Source: Sulfidibacter corallicola (lineage in GTDB: Bacteria; Acidobacteriota; Holophagae; Acanthopleuribacterales; Acanthopleuribacteraceae). Taken from it: DNA of 64,000 nucleotides. Position 1 is the first letter of the stretch, and every line of letters starts with the position of its first letter. The stretch is taken from positions 372,001 to 436,000 of the forward strand of contig NZ_CP071793.1 in the NCBI RefSeq assembly GCF_017498545.1. The letters are read 5' to 3'. Positions 35,535 through 44,127 of the stretch are shown here, one piece after another. The notes beneath the pieces were generated by a model. The model was not told the DNA's origin and did not search any database. It was given only the letters and a program-made list of their open reading frames with translations. Position numbers and translations under genes: made by a program.

Positions 35535-37337
35535 TTAAAGCGGGTAACCGCCCTTGTTGATCACGGCCGCGGCCACATCGCGGCGAATGGCCACGGTGTT
35601 CACCGGCTGGTGCTTCAGCAGGCGGCGCAGTGCGGCGTTCATGGTCATCAGGGCGTCGCCCTCTTCGATGGCGGCCAGGGCCGTCTTGGCGATGGGACCG
35701 ATGCGCTCGATCGAGTCGTGGATGAAGGCCTTGGTCATCTTGATCATCAGCTCGGCGGCTTCTTCCCCGTCCTTCTCGGCCTTTTTCAGCGTGCGCTGCA
35801 GTGCCGATTCCATCACGTAGGTCTCGGTGAAGATGTCGGCCGCCATGGCCAGCAGTTCCTGCTCGTGCTCGATCTTTTCCATGAACTTCTGGAAGCCGGC
35901 GCCAGCGATGAACATGCCGATCTTCTTGGCGTTCTCCACCACTTTCTTCTCGTCCGCCAACAGGCTCATGTCCTGGTCGAAGTCGAAGGAAGGCATGCCC
36001 ATCAGTTCGCCCATCAGCGCCTGAACCTTCTCCATCAAGGGCAGTTCGCCCTTCATGGCCTTTTTGATCAGCATGTCGACGGTCAACAGGCGGTTGATTT
36101 CGTTGGTGCCTTCGAAGATCCGGTTGATGCGGCTGTCGCGGTAGATGCGCTCTACCTCGTACTCCGCACTGTAGCCGTAGCCGCCGTGAATCTGAACGGC
36201 TTCGTCGGCCACGTAGTCCAGGGCCTCGGAGCCGGCCACTTTGGCCATGGCGCATTCGATCGCGTATTCGCGAATGCTCTTCAGGATGCGCTCCGCCGCG
36301 CCTTGCTCGTTGAAGTCGATGTCTTCCAGAGCCGCGCTGATGTAGCCGGCCGAACGGTAGACCATCGATTCGGTGGCGAAGGTGCGGATCGCCATTTCAC
36401 CCAGCTTGTGTTTGATGACGCCGAACTCGGTGATCGATTTTTCGAAGGCCTTGCGGTCGATCGCGTATTTGGTGGAGCACTCCAGGGCCTGCTTGCAGCC
36501 GCCCACGGCCGCGCCACCCAGCTTGAAGCGACCGATGTTGAGGATGTTGAAGGCGATCTTGGCACCGTCGCCCGGCTGCCCCAGCAGGTTGCCGACGGGA
36601 ACCTTCACGTCGTCCAGGTTGAGCATGCGGGTGGAAGAGGCCTTGATGCCCATTTTCTTCTCTTCCGCGGCCACGCTGACGCCTTCCCAGGCGCTTTCGA
36701 CGATGAAGGCCGAGAACTGCTCGCCGTTGATCTTGGCGAACACGATGAAGAGGTCGGCGAAGCCGGCGTTGGTGATCCACATCTTGTTGCCGTTGAGCAC
36801 GTAGTGCTGGCCGTCTTCGCTCAGGACCGCCTTGGTGCGGGCGTTCATGGCGTCGGAACCGGAACTGGTTTCGGTGAGGGCGTAGGCCGCCAGGATCTCG
36901 CCGCTGGCCAGGCGCGGCAGGTACTTGGTGCGCTGTTCCTCGTTGCCGAAATAGGTGATCGGCATGGTGCCGATGCCCGTGTGGGCACCCAGGCTGACCA
37001 TGAAGCCGGCGTGCTTGATCAGCTTTTCACCGACGAAGGTGGCGGTCGTTTTCTTCAGATCCATGCCGCCGTAGGCTTCGGGGACCTCGGCCGCCAGGAA
37101 ACCCAATTCACCGGCTTTCTTGAGCATGGCGACCATGTCTTCGTTACGGCCTTCTTCCAACTTCTTGATGTTGGGCACCACTTCGCCTTCCACGAAGTCG
37201 GCGACGGTATCCGCGAGATCGTGATCGTCCTCGGTCAGATCTTCCGGAGTGAAGATCTCGGCCAGCGGGTGCGCTTCCGTCAGGAAGCTACCGCCCACAA
37301 TCAAACTTTTTTTCTTTTCCTTTTCAGCTACTGTCAT
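35535..37337 (-). CDS. fadE: Acyl-CoA dehydrogenase (FadE type of fadNAE operons)
   Basis: This 600-residue flavoenzyme oxidises acyl-CoA to trans-2-enoyl-CoA, the first step of beta-oxidation. The acyl-CoA dehydrogenase fold is clear: ALTETSSGSDAM, WITNAGFADLFIVFA, GGYGYSAEYEVERIYRDSRI and RIFEGTNEINR, where the Glu of FEGT is the usual catalytic base. The ~170-residue C-terminal extension matches the longer FadE/YusJ-like and VLCAD-like enzymes rather than the ~380-residue short form. GGAGG lies 10 bases before the ATG. It is last in the operon, 16 bases after fadA, and is followed by a strong terminator. Confidence 0.93.
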   Translation of the reverse strand: MTVAEKEKKKSLIVGGSFLTEAHPLAEIFTPEDLTEDDHDLADTVADFVEGEVVPNIKKLEEGRNEDMVAMLKKAGELGFLAAEVPEAYGGMDLKKTTATFVGEKLIKHAGFMVSLGAHTGIGTMPITYFGNEEQRTKYLPRLASGEILAAYALTETSSGSDAMNARTKAVLSEDGQHYVLNGNKMWITNAGFADLFIVFAKINGEQFSAFIVESAWEGVSVAAEEKKMGIKASSTRMLNLDDVKVPVGNLLGQPGDGAKIAFNILNIGRFKLGGAAVGGCKQALECSTKYAIDRKAFEKSITEFGVIKHKLGEMAIRTFATESMVYRSAGYISAALEDIDFNEQGAAERILKSIREYAIECAMAKVAGSEALDYVADEAVQIHGGYGYSAEYEVERIYRDSRINRIFEGTNEINRLLTVDMLIKKAMKGELPLMEKVQALMGELMGMPSFDFDQDMSLLADEKKVVENAKKIGMFIAGAGFQKFMEKIEHEQELLAMAADIFTETYVMESALQRTLKKAEKDGEEAAELMIKMTKAFIHDSIERIGPIAKTALAAIEEGDALMTMNAALRRLLKHQPVNTVAIRRDVAAAVINKGGYPL

Positions 37338-37353
37338 GTTCAGAGTCCTCCCC

Positions 37354-38529
37354 TTAAGAAACCAGTTCGAATAGACCGGCGGCGCCCATGCCGCCCCCCA
37401 CGCACATCGTCACAATGCCGTACTTCACGTCGCGACGGCGCATCTCGTGAACGAGCGTGGCCGTCAGCTTGGCGCCCGTGCAGCCCAGCGGGTGGCCGAG
37501 CGCGATCGCGCCGCCGTTGACGTTGACGATTTCCTCGTTGAGGCCCAGGTCGCGAATCACCATCAGCGATTGCGCCGCAAAGGCCTCGTTCAATTCAAAA
37601 AGGCCGATGTCTTCGAGCTTGAGACCGACCTTGTCGAGCAGTTTGGGGACAGCCAGTGCCGGTCCGATCCCCATGATTTCCGGACGGCAGCCGGTGGTGG
37701 CGTAGTCCACGAAGCGAGCCATCGGCTTGAGGCCGAGCTCTTCGACCTTGCGCTCGCTCATCAGGACGGCCGCCGCGGCGCCGTCGGACATTTGCGAGCT
37801 GTTTCCGGCCGTAACCGAACCGGTCATCTTGAAGGCCGGTTTCAGCTTGGCCAGGCCGGCCATGTCGGATGCGCGCGGTCCCTCGTCCTGCTTGACGGTG
37901 AGGGTGCGCGTGTCGACCTTGCGGCCGTTTTTGGTGTTGATCGTCACCGGAACGGGCACGATCTCTTCTTCGAAGCGTCCTTCGGCAATCGCCTTGAGCG
38001 CCTTGTTGTGGCTTTCCAGCGCGAATCCATCCTGGTCTTCCCGCGAGACGTCGTACTTTTCGGCCACTTTCTCGGCCGTCAGGCCCATGTTGATGTAGAC
38101 CTCGGGTGCGTTTTCCACCAGGTAGGGATTCGGGGCGATCTTGTTGCCGCCCATGGGAATCATGCTCATGGTTTCGGTGCCGCCGGCCAGGATCGCGTCG
38201 GCGTCGCCGTTTTTGATGCGGTCGGCACCGAAGGCGATGGCCTGCAACCCGGAGGCGCAGAACCGGTTGATGGTCAGGGCCGGAACCGTGTCCGGCAGGC
38301 CGGCGCGCATTTGCGCGATCCGCGCCACGTTCATGCCCTGCTCGGCTTCGGGCATCGCGCAGCCCAAGATGATGTCTTCGATGTCGGCGGGATTCAGGCC
38401 TTTGGCCCGATCGACCGCCTCTTTCATGGCTACCGCCGCCAAGTCGTCGGGGCGGGTGTGGACGAAGCTGCCCTTGTTGGCTTTTCCAACCGGCGTTCTC
38501 ACCGTCGATACGACATATACATTGCCCAT
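37354..38529 (-). CDS. fadA: Acetyl-CoA acyltransferase (thiolase, FadA)
   Basis: This 391-residue thiolase cleaves 3-ketoacyl-CoA, the last beta-oxidation step. The nucleophile is the Cys in [13 protein letters not shown], with His in [11 protein letters not shown] and the second catalytic Cys in [11 protein letters not shown]. Length is standard for the family. GGGGAGG precedes the ATG. It lies between fadN (12-base gap) and fadE (16-base gap), as in the Bacillus subtilis fadNAE operon. Confidence 0.95.
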   Translation of the reverse strand: MGNVYVVSTVRTPVGKANKGSFVHTRPDDLAAVAMKEAVDRAKGLNPADIEDIILGCAMPEAEQGMNVARIAQMRAGLPDTVPALTINRFCASGLQAIAFGADRIKNGDADAILAGGTETMSMIPMGGNKIAPNPYLVENAPEVYINMGLTAEKVAEKYDVSREDQDGFALESHNKALKAIAEGRFEEEIVPVPVTINTKNGRKVDTRTLTVKQDEGPRASDMAGLAKLKPAFKMTGSVTAGNSSQMSDGAAAAVLMSERKVEELGLKPMARFVDYATTGCRPEIMGIGPALAVPKLLDKVGLKLEDIGLFELNEAFAAQSLMVIRDLGLNEEIVNVNGGAIALGHPLGCTGAKLTATLVHEMRRRDVKYGIVTMCVGGGMGAAGLFELVS

Positions 38530-38541
38530 GTGTTCCTCCCC

Positions 38542-40908
38542 TTAGTTCCGCAACGGTTTGTTGGTGGTCAGCATGTGGTGGATGCGTTCCAGTGTCTTGC
38601 GCTCACCGGTCAGGCGCAGGAAGGCTTCGCGCTCCAGGTCCAACATGTCTTGTTCGGTCATGGTCTGGCCGGGCGTCAGGTTGCCGCCGGTCAGGATACG
38701 GCCCAGGTGGGTGGCGATGGTTTTGTCGTGGGGCGTGATGTAGCCGCCTTCTTCCATCATGTACAGGGCCATTTTCAGTGCCGCGAACCCGGGCTCGCCC
38801 AGGATCGGGATGTCGTTGGGAACGGGGGGCGGTGTGTAACCGGCCGCGGCCAGGCCCAGCACCTGTTTCTTGGCTGCCGTGACCAGTGCATCGCCGTTGA
38901 GGGTGATGCCGTCGGTATCTTTCAGGAAGCCCAGATCGCGAGCTTCTTCGCCGGAAGTCGAGACCTTGGCCATGCCGATGGCCTCGAACACTTTCTGCAG
39001 GGCGGGCAACAGGTTCTTTTCGCCGCGTTTGTGTGCCTGGTAGACGTGGCGCAGGAACATTTCCTTGGTGCCGCCGCCGGCGGGAATCAAACCGACACCC
39101 ACTTCGACCAGACCCATGTAGGTTTCGGCCGAGGCCTGGATCGCGTCGCCGTGCAGACTGAACTCGCAGCCGCCGCCCAGGGTCAGGCCGTAGGGCGCGA
39201 CCACGACGGGGCGCTTGCAGTAGCGCAGGCTGGTGGTTGCGCGCTGGAAGCCGCGGACCATCAGGTCGATGTCTTCGAAGTTCCCTTCCTGGGCCTCCAT
39301 CAGCAGCAGCATCAGGTTGGCGCCGGCCGAGAAGTTACCACCCTGGTTGGCGACCACCAGGCCTTCCCAACCCTGCTCCTCGGCGATCTTCACCGCCTGG
39401 GCGGTCATGCCGATCGTGTCGCCGCCGATGGCGTTCATTTTCGAGTGGAATTCGAGGCACAGGACTCCGTCGCCCAGATCCACCAGGCTCGCGCCGGCGG
39501 ACGTTTTGACGATCTTGGTCTTGTCTTTTTTGTGGTCGGCCAGGATCAGGACGTTGGGACGTTCGGGAACCGCGGCCATTTCCTTGCCGTCGAAGTACTT
39601 GGCTTGGGGTGTGGCGAGGTCGTAGAAGGAGGTCACGCCCTGGTCGAGCATGTCGCGCACCAGCTTGGGAACCTCGCGGCCTTCCGCTTCCAGTTTCTCG
39701 GCTACCTTGGCGACGCCCAGGGCGTCCCAGGTCTCGAAGGGACCCAACTCCCAGTTGAAGCCCCAGCGCATGGCGCGGTCGACGTTGACGATGTCGTCGG
39801 CCACTTCTCCCAGGCGATTGACCGAGTAGACCAACACTTCGGAAAGCGTTTTCCAGACGAATTTGCCGACGCGGTCCTCGCTGAAGCTCACTTTCGCGAT
39901 GCGTTCGACGACGTCCTCGATGTTTTTGAACATCTCGATGCTGGGCAGCTTGACTTTGGCTTTGGGGCGGTATTCCAGCGTTTCCAGATCCAGCGTCTGA
40001 ATTTCCCGCTTACCGCCGGGGCCCTTGCTCTTCTTGTAGAAACCGCTGCCGGACTTGTTGCCGAGCAGGCCTTTTTCCACCATTTGCTTGACGAAGGGCG
40101 GGATCTTGAAGAGGTCGCGTTTTTCGTCTTCGGGGGCCGCTTCGTAGAGGTTCTCGGAAACGTGGACGAAGGTGTCCAGGCCCACCAGGTCGGCGGTGCG
40201 GAACACGGCCGATTTGGGGCGGCCGGTCAGGGGACCCATGATCTTGTCCACTTCTTCGATGCCGTACTCGTCTTCGATCATGGTGTGGATCACGGCCATC
40301 ATGGCCATGACGCCGATGCGGTTGGCGATGAAGTTGGGGCAGTCCTTGGCGAAGACGACGCCTTTGCCGAGGGTGGTCTCGCCGAACTCGTGGAAGGATT
40401 TCAGCAGTTCCGGATCGGTTTTGGGTCCGGGAATCACTTCCAGCAATTTCATGTAGCGCGGGGGGTTGAAGAAGTGGGTGCCGAAGAAACGGGGCTGGAT
40501 GTCTTCGGGGAGGACCTCGGAAAGTTCGTTGATGGGGATGCCCGAGGTATTGGAGGTGAGGAGGGCGCTCTTGTCGAGGTGGGGGAGAATGCTTTCGAAA
40601 AGCTTGTGCTTGATCTTGATGTCTTCCTTGACGACTTCGATGACCCAATCGGCGTCGCTGAGGAGTGCGAGATCATTTTGAAAATTCCCGGTTTGAATGC
40701 GGGAGAGCCAAGGTCTGAAGAAGATGGGAGAGGGCTTGGCTTTTTTCATGGTGTTGACGGCCAAATCGGCCAGGTTCACCTGTTTGCCGTCTTTGTCGAT
40801 CTGGAGATCGAGCAGGACGACATCGCAGCCGGCGTTGACGAGGTGCGCGGCGATGGTGGCGCCCATCACGCCGGCACCGAGAACGGCGACCTTCTGAATT
40901 TCCTTCAC
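38542..40908 (-). CDS. fadN: 3-hydroxyacyl-CoA dehydrogenase / enoyl-CoA hydratase (FadN type)
   Basis: This 788-residue bifunctional enzyme runs the middle steps of beta-oxidation. The NAD-binding dehydrogenase half comes first (VAVLGAGVMGATIAAHLV, then FGTHFFNPPRYMKLLEVIPG and the C-terminal dehydrogenase domain), and the crotonase-fold half follows (~470-700: GANLMLLLMEAQEG, YGLTLGGGCEFSLHGD, LIPAGGGTKEMFLRH). That order and the length match Bacillus FadN (789 residues), not E. coli FadB, where the hydratase is first. The GTG at 40908 has GGAGG seven bases upstream and starts directly before the Rossmann motif; the upstream ATG at 40935 overlaps an operator-like repeat and is rejected. Confidence 0.93.
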   Translation of the reverse strand: MKEIQKVAVLGAGVMGATIAAHLVNAGCDVVLLDLQIDKDGKQVNLADLAVNTMKKAKPSPIFFRPWLSRIQTGNFQNDLALLSDADWVIEVVKEDIKIKHKLFESILPHLDKSALLTSNTSGIPINELSEVLPEDIQPRFFGTHFFNPPRYMKLLEVIPGPKTDPELLKSFHEFGETTLGKGVVFAKDCPNFIANRIGVMAMMAVIHTMIEDEYGIEEVDKIMGPLTGRPKSAVFRTADLVGLDTFVHVSENLYEAAPEDEKRDLFKIPPFVKQMVEKGLLGNKSGSGFYKKSKGPGGKREIQTLDLETLEYRPKAKVKLPSIEMFKNIEDVVERIAKVSFSEDRVGKFVWKTLSEVLVYSVNRLGEVADDIVNVDRAMRWGFNWELGPFETWDALGVAKVAEKLEAEGREVPKLVRDMLDQGVTSFYDLATPQAKYFDGKEMAAVPERPNVLILADHKKDKTKIVKTSAGASLVDLGDGVLCLEFHSKMNAIGGDTIGMTAQAVKIAEEQGWEGLVVANQGGNFSAGANLMLLLMEAQEGNFEDIDLMVRGFQRATTSLRYCKRPVVVAPYGLTLGGGCEFSLHGDAIQASAETYMGLVEVGVGLIPAGGGTKEMFLRHVYQAHKRGEKNLLPALQKVFEAIGMAKVSTSGEEARDLGFLKDTDGITLNGDALVTAAKKQVLGLAAAGYTPPPVPNDIPILGEPGFAALKMALYMMEEGGYITPHDKTIATHLGRILTGGNLTPGQTMTEQDMLDLEREAFLRLTGERKTLERIHHMLTTNKPLRN

Positions 40909-40924
40909 GAGATACCTCCGTAGA

Positions 40925-40938
40925 TGAATGCTCATTCA
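40925..40938. promoter_or_regulatory. FadR operator candidate 1
   Basis: TGAATG-CT-CATTCA is an inverted repeat with perfect 6-bp arms, resembling the Bacillus FadR box (TGAATGA-N4-TCATTCA) with a shorter centre. It lies just downstream of the predicted fadN transcription start, where a bound repressor would block the promoter. Confidence 0.6.
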
Positions 40939-40948
40939 TTTTAGCTTC

Positions 40949-40977
40949 AATATGCCGATCTTTCCGCATCTTGTCAA
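40949..40977 (-). promoter_or_regulatory. Sigma-70 promoter of fadN-fadA-fadE
   Basis: On the minus strand a perfect TTGACA (40977-40972) is followed after exactly 17 bases by CATATT (40954-40949), four of six matches to the -10 consensus. The expected start point is near 40942, leaving a ~33-base leader to the fadN GTG. Confidence 0.7.
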
Positions 40978-40986
40978 GAAAACAAA

Positions 40987-41000
40987 TGAACACCAGTTCA
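40987..41000. promoter_or_regulatory. FadR operator candidate 2
   Basis: TGAAC-ACCA-GTTCA has perfect 5-bp arms and sits 10 bases upstream of the fadN -35 box. Its centre is 62 bases from the first repeat, close to six helical turns, so both sites would face the same side of the DNA. Confidence 0.5.
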
Positions 41001-41531
41001 GTCGAAATGTGTGAGCTGGGTTGCCACGTGTCGAGCGGGGGTTTACAGCTTGCGTCAGGATCAACCCATTCGGGACAAGGCGTTTAAGTGCTTTCGGTGC
41101 TGGGGTTTCGAGACTCGGGGCCGGCGCTTGACGCGGGATTGTAAAGCCTGTGTAGCCTTGGCGCTTGTTTCGCGTTGGTTTTTATTTTAACAAACCGAAG
41201 TGGCCCGCAACAAGAACTGAACCGCAATTCACTGCCGCGATGCGTCAGATTTTTCTCGGCGCACCGCCCGCTTCTCGCGTCGGACAACTTTCTCGGTGGC
41301 GCGCTTCCCTTCCGCGACCGACCCAATTTGGGTATTCCCAAGCGGGCCGACTTCGGGTGAAAATAGACGGATTCGCCTTTTGCCTTCGTTGTGGACGGTT
41401 GGCTCGAACGCTCCGAATGGGTTCGGCTGCCGCGCGGCAGGGGCAGGTGGGTTTCCGGGCCAGGTCACCCGGGGCATCGATGCGAGTTCAATGGTACCGC
41501 TGGCGGTGCCCAAGAAAGGAACCAGGTGAAG
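41001..41531. other. Intergenic region upstream of fadR
   Basis: No gene is recognised between the fad operators and the fadR start. Short frames on both strands are open but lack ribosome sites and family signals. The fadR promoter should lie here but no good -35/-10 pair stands out. Confidence 0.5.
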
Positions 41532-42197
41532 ATGGCGTCCAAAAACGGTTCGATCCGCGAGATCAAAAAGCTCGAGAAAAAGCAGCGCATTCACGAGGCG
41601 GCCATTCGTGTCATGGCGCGCAACGGGTATCACGGTACGACCGTGTCCCAGATCGCCAAGGCCGCACGGGTGGCCGACGGCACCCTTTACCTTTATTTCG
41701 AGAACAAAGACGATTTGCTGGTGGGTATCTTCGACGAGATCATGGATCGCTTCATCAGCGAGGGGTTGTCGGTCATCGACGAGATGGCGGACCCGATCGA
41801 GAAGCTCAAGCGAATCGTGGAGTTGCACCTGAAGGCACTGGGATCGGACGAAGACCTTGCCTGCATCTTCCAAATCGAATTGCGTCACAACATTCACCAC
41901 ATGAAGCGCTTTTCCCAGAGCAAGTTACGGCAATACTTCAACATCGTGGAACGGGTGATTCGCGACGCCCAGGAGCAGGGCCACATCCGGTCCGAGGTCA
42001 ATCCTTGGATTACGGCCAAGCTGTTGTTCGGCGCGGTTGACGAAATGGCCACCAATTGGGTGCTGCGAACCCGCGATTACAATCTGATCGACATGGCCAA
42101 ACCGACCTTGGACATTTTCCTCAACGGTCTCTGCACCAATCACGAGGAACCGCAGTCCGAGGCTTCGATCGAGGAAGGGCGCCAGACGTTGCCCTGA
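41532..42197 (+). CDS. fadR: TetR-family regulator, FadR-like (fatty-acid degradation repressor)
   Basis: This 221-residue TetR-family protein has a helix-turn-helix at ~15-60 (RIHEAAIRVMARNGYHGTTV, SQIAKAARVADGTLYLYFEN) and a C-terminal ligand domain whose motifs (LACIFQIELRHNIHH, LFGAVDEMATNWVL, YNLIDMAKPTLDIFL) closely follow Bacillus FadR/YsiA. That protein represses fad genes and is released by long-chain acyl-CoA. Divergent placement next to fadN-fadA-fadE and operator-like repeats support the same job here. The ATG at 41532 is used; a basic tail of charged residues precedes the helix-turn-helix. The last ~25 residues are unconserved. Confidence 0.88.
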   Translation: MASKNGSIREIKKLEKKQRIHEAAIRVMARNGYHGTTVSQIAKAARVADGTLYLYFENKDDLLVGIFDEIMDRFISEGLSVIDEMADPIEKLKRIVELHLKALGSDEDLACIFQIELRHNIHHMKRFSQSKLRQYFNIVERVIRDAQEQGHIRSEVNPWITAKLLFGAVDEMATNWVLRTRDYNLIDMAKPTLDIFLNGLCTNHEEPQSEASIEEGRQTLP

Positions 42198-42303
42198 GGC
42201 GTCTCGCCTTTCAACCCTGGACCCGCTCGCGCGGTTTTGGATCGACATGGCTTCCGTGAAGGACGGGTGGGGATCTCGGCATCGCTCTCGAAAGAGAAAG
42301 CCC

Positions 42304-42327
42304 GAGCCGGAGTGAACATGCCGGCTC
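42304..42327. repeat. Inverted repeat downstream of fadR
   Basis: GAGCCGG and CCGGCTC form a perfect 7-bp stem with a 10-base loop. No T run follows. It may serve as a terminator-like or REP-like element. Confidence 0.5.
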
Positions 42328-42360
42328 CTCGCGGATCCCGAGGACAGGAATCCATGTCTC

Positions 42361-42380
42361 GGTCCTGCGCTCGCAGGACC
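42361..42380. repeat. Perfect hairpin, REP-like
   Basis: GGTCCTGC-GCTC-GCAGGACC has a perfect 8-bp stem and 4-base loop. Together with the neighbouring hairpin and the ATGGATTCCTGTCC-type sequence on the minus strand it resembles dispersed extragenic palindromes. Confidence 0.5.
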
Positions 42381-42538
42381 CCTGTAGGCCTGAATGGAAC
42401 GTGGAGAACGCGGTGATGGGGCTTTTCTCATCGGGGTCACTTCCCGTCGATCCGCGGTTGGCCAACGTCCTGGATCCGCGGTAAGCTTGACGCGTTATCC
42501 GCCACCCGGTTCGAATCTCCAACAGGAACGAAGCGCCC

Positions 42539-43930
42539 ATGGACAAGCTGGCCCTCCTTCCCATGTTCATCTCCGCCGCTCTGATCCTGTCGCGCGGCTA
42601 TCACTGGGCGTTTCTATACTTCTATATACCGCTGATGGTGTTCGTCCCGACCTACCTTCACTGGGACGGGCCCGGCGTGCCACCGATCACCTTCTACCTG
42701 GCCGCGTTCATTCCCTTCTTGTTTCAGCGGGAGACCCTTCGTTCGGTCCTCGAGGATTTCCATTGGTTGGACATCTTCGTCTACATGTGGACCTTCTTCG
42801 TCGCGCTGAGCGAGTTGGTCAACGAGTCTCTGGCCTCGGCCCGCCAAATGGTGTTTTTGGATCTCTTTTACCAGATCGGTCCCTACCTGGCCGCCAAGCA
42901 CCTGGCCCTGCGCAACAAGGAGAGCGCCGGCCTGGCCCAGCGCTACGTGGGCGTGATGGTGCTGGTGGCGATCCTCAGCCTGTACGAGTTTCGCATGGGC
43001 CAGAACTTCTTCATGAGGGTGCGCGACTTCTGGCCGGTTTACGATACCGGCATGGGCGGTGTCTTCGTCTACCCGCGTTGGGGGTTCTTCCGAATTCAGG
43101 GTCCCTTCGTGCACTCGATCATTTGCGCCCTGGCCTATACGCTCGTGTGGCCGCTCTCGCTGTGGCTCGCCCAGACCAAGCAGGGCGGCAGCACCGCCAA
43201 AGCCTGGTTCTACGCCTTCTGGTGCTGGTGGGGCTTGATGATGACGATGAGCCGCGGACCCATGATCGGTGGTTATCTGGCCGCAGGCCTGTACGCGATG
43301 GGTCAGTCGAAGTTCCGCCTCCAGCTCTTTATCACCGCGGTCTTTTTCGCGGCGCTGTTGTCGATCCCGATCAGTTTCAAGGTCGCCGAATACATGAGCC
43401 TGACGCGTGAGACGGCCACCTCCGAATCCCAAGAAACGGTCATCTACCGCAAAGACCTCATTTTCAATTACATAGGCTACATTCAGGAAAGGCCCTACCT
43501 GGGTTACGGTTTTCTGAATCTGCCTCAGGTGGGCGATCAGAAGTCGATCGACAACGCCTACATCCTGTGGGGCTTGAGCTGGGGCGTCTTTCCCGTGATC
43601 GCGATTTTGTTCTTGGGAGGTGGCGCCATCATCTCGTTGGCCAAGCTGGGCTTCAACAGTCGCATCGACGAGAAGCCGCGCAAGCTCGCCTGGGCCATCG
43701 CGGGCGGCATGGCGGGTTCCATGTTCACCATCGCCACCGTTTATTTCGCCTACCCCACGAATACCATGTTCTACATTTGGGCCGGTTGGGGTGCGGGCCT
43801 GTTGATCGCCAACAAGCGCAAACAGCTCCTTCCCGAGGAAGAAGATGAATCAAGGGAAGCGGGAGGTGGCGAAAAGGGCCAGGCGACCGATGCCCAAACG
43901 GAGCGCGAACCGGAAATGGTGATTCTGTGA
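42539..43930 (+). CDS. O-antigen ligase / Wzy-like polytopic membrane protein
   Basis: This 463-residue protein has about ten or more hydrophobic helices and the features of the Wzy_C/O-antigen ligase family: a long loop between helices in the second half, an SRGP motif (MTMSRGPMIGGYL, ~residue 240) and a YLGYGFLNLP segment before the last helices. Such proteins join or polymerise polysaccharide chains at the periplasmic face of the inner membrane. The last ~35 residues are strongly charged (EEEDESREAGGGEKGQ). It stands alone without other polysaccharide genes, so ligase, polymerase or another glycan-transfer role cannot be chosen. AGGAACG precedes the ATG. Confidence 0.72.
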   Translation: MDKLALLPMFISAALILSRGYHWAFLYFYIPLMVFVPTYLHWDGPGVPPITFYLAAFIPFLFQRETLRSVLEDFHWLDIFVYMWTFFVALSELVNESLASARQMVFLDLFYQIGPYLAAKHLALRNKESAGLAQRYVGVMVLVAILSLYEFRMGQNFFMRVRDFWPVYDTGMGGVFVYPRWGFFRIQGPFVHSIICALAYTLVWPLSLWLAQTKQGGSTAKAWFYAFWCWWGLMMTMSRGPMIGGYLAAGLYAMGQSKFRLQLFITAVFFAALLSIPISFKVAEYMSLTRETATSESQETVIYRKDLIFNYIGYIQERPYLGYGFLNLPQVGDQKSIDNAYILWGLSWGVFPVIAILFLGGGAIISLAKLGFNSRIDEKPRKLAWAIAGGMAGSMFTIATVYFAYPTNTMFYIWAGWGAGLLIANKRKQLLPEEEDESREAGGGEKGQATDAQTEREPEMVIL

Positions 43931-44127
43931 TCACCCGAGCACCCGTCCTTTTTTTAGGATTCCGCGCTTTACAGGTGTTTGTGTTCGCGTGAGAATCGTT
44001 TTAATTTCACTTCGCCGAGATCACCGGAGCCGTAGCTCTTTTCATGTGCTCTGTCTTTACGTAATTCGTTCGATTGTCAGGCAGGTATTCGGCGTTTCAT
44101 TTCATTTCCCGAACCCCAGGAGGATCC

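Larger units (their letters stand above)
42198..42538. other. Intergenic region with two hairpins
   Basis: This stretch between fadR and the O-antigen ligase-like gene holds two strong inverted repeats, listed separately, and a TTCGAATC that looks like a tRNA T-loop but has no supporting stems. No gene is recognised. Confidence 0.55.

Noticed and set aside
37447..40923. Long open frame antisense to fadA and fadN
   Set aside because: It is a shadow of two clear enzymes; its translation is low-complexity and without domains.
40909..40935. Upstream ATG for fadN at 40935
   Set aside because: It lies inside the operator-like repeat, lacks a ribosome site, and the GTG at 40908 has a strong one and gives the family's normal N-terminus.
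42505..42525. GGTTCGAATC resembling a tRNA T-loop
   Set aside because: The flanking bases cannot form a T stem, no anticodon arm or acceptor pairing was found, and it lies directly before the ligase-like gene's ribosome site.
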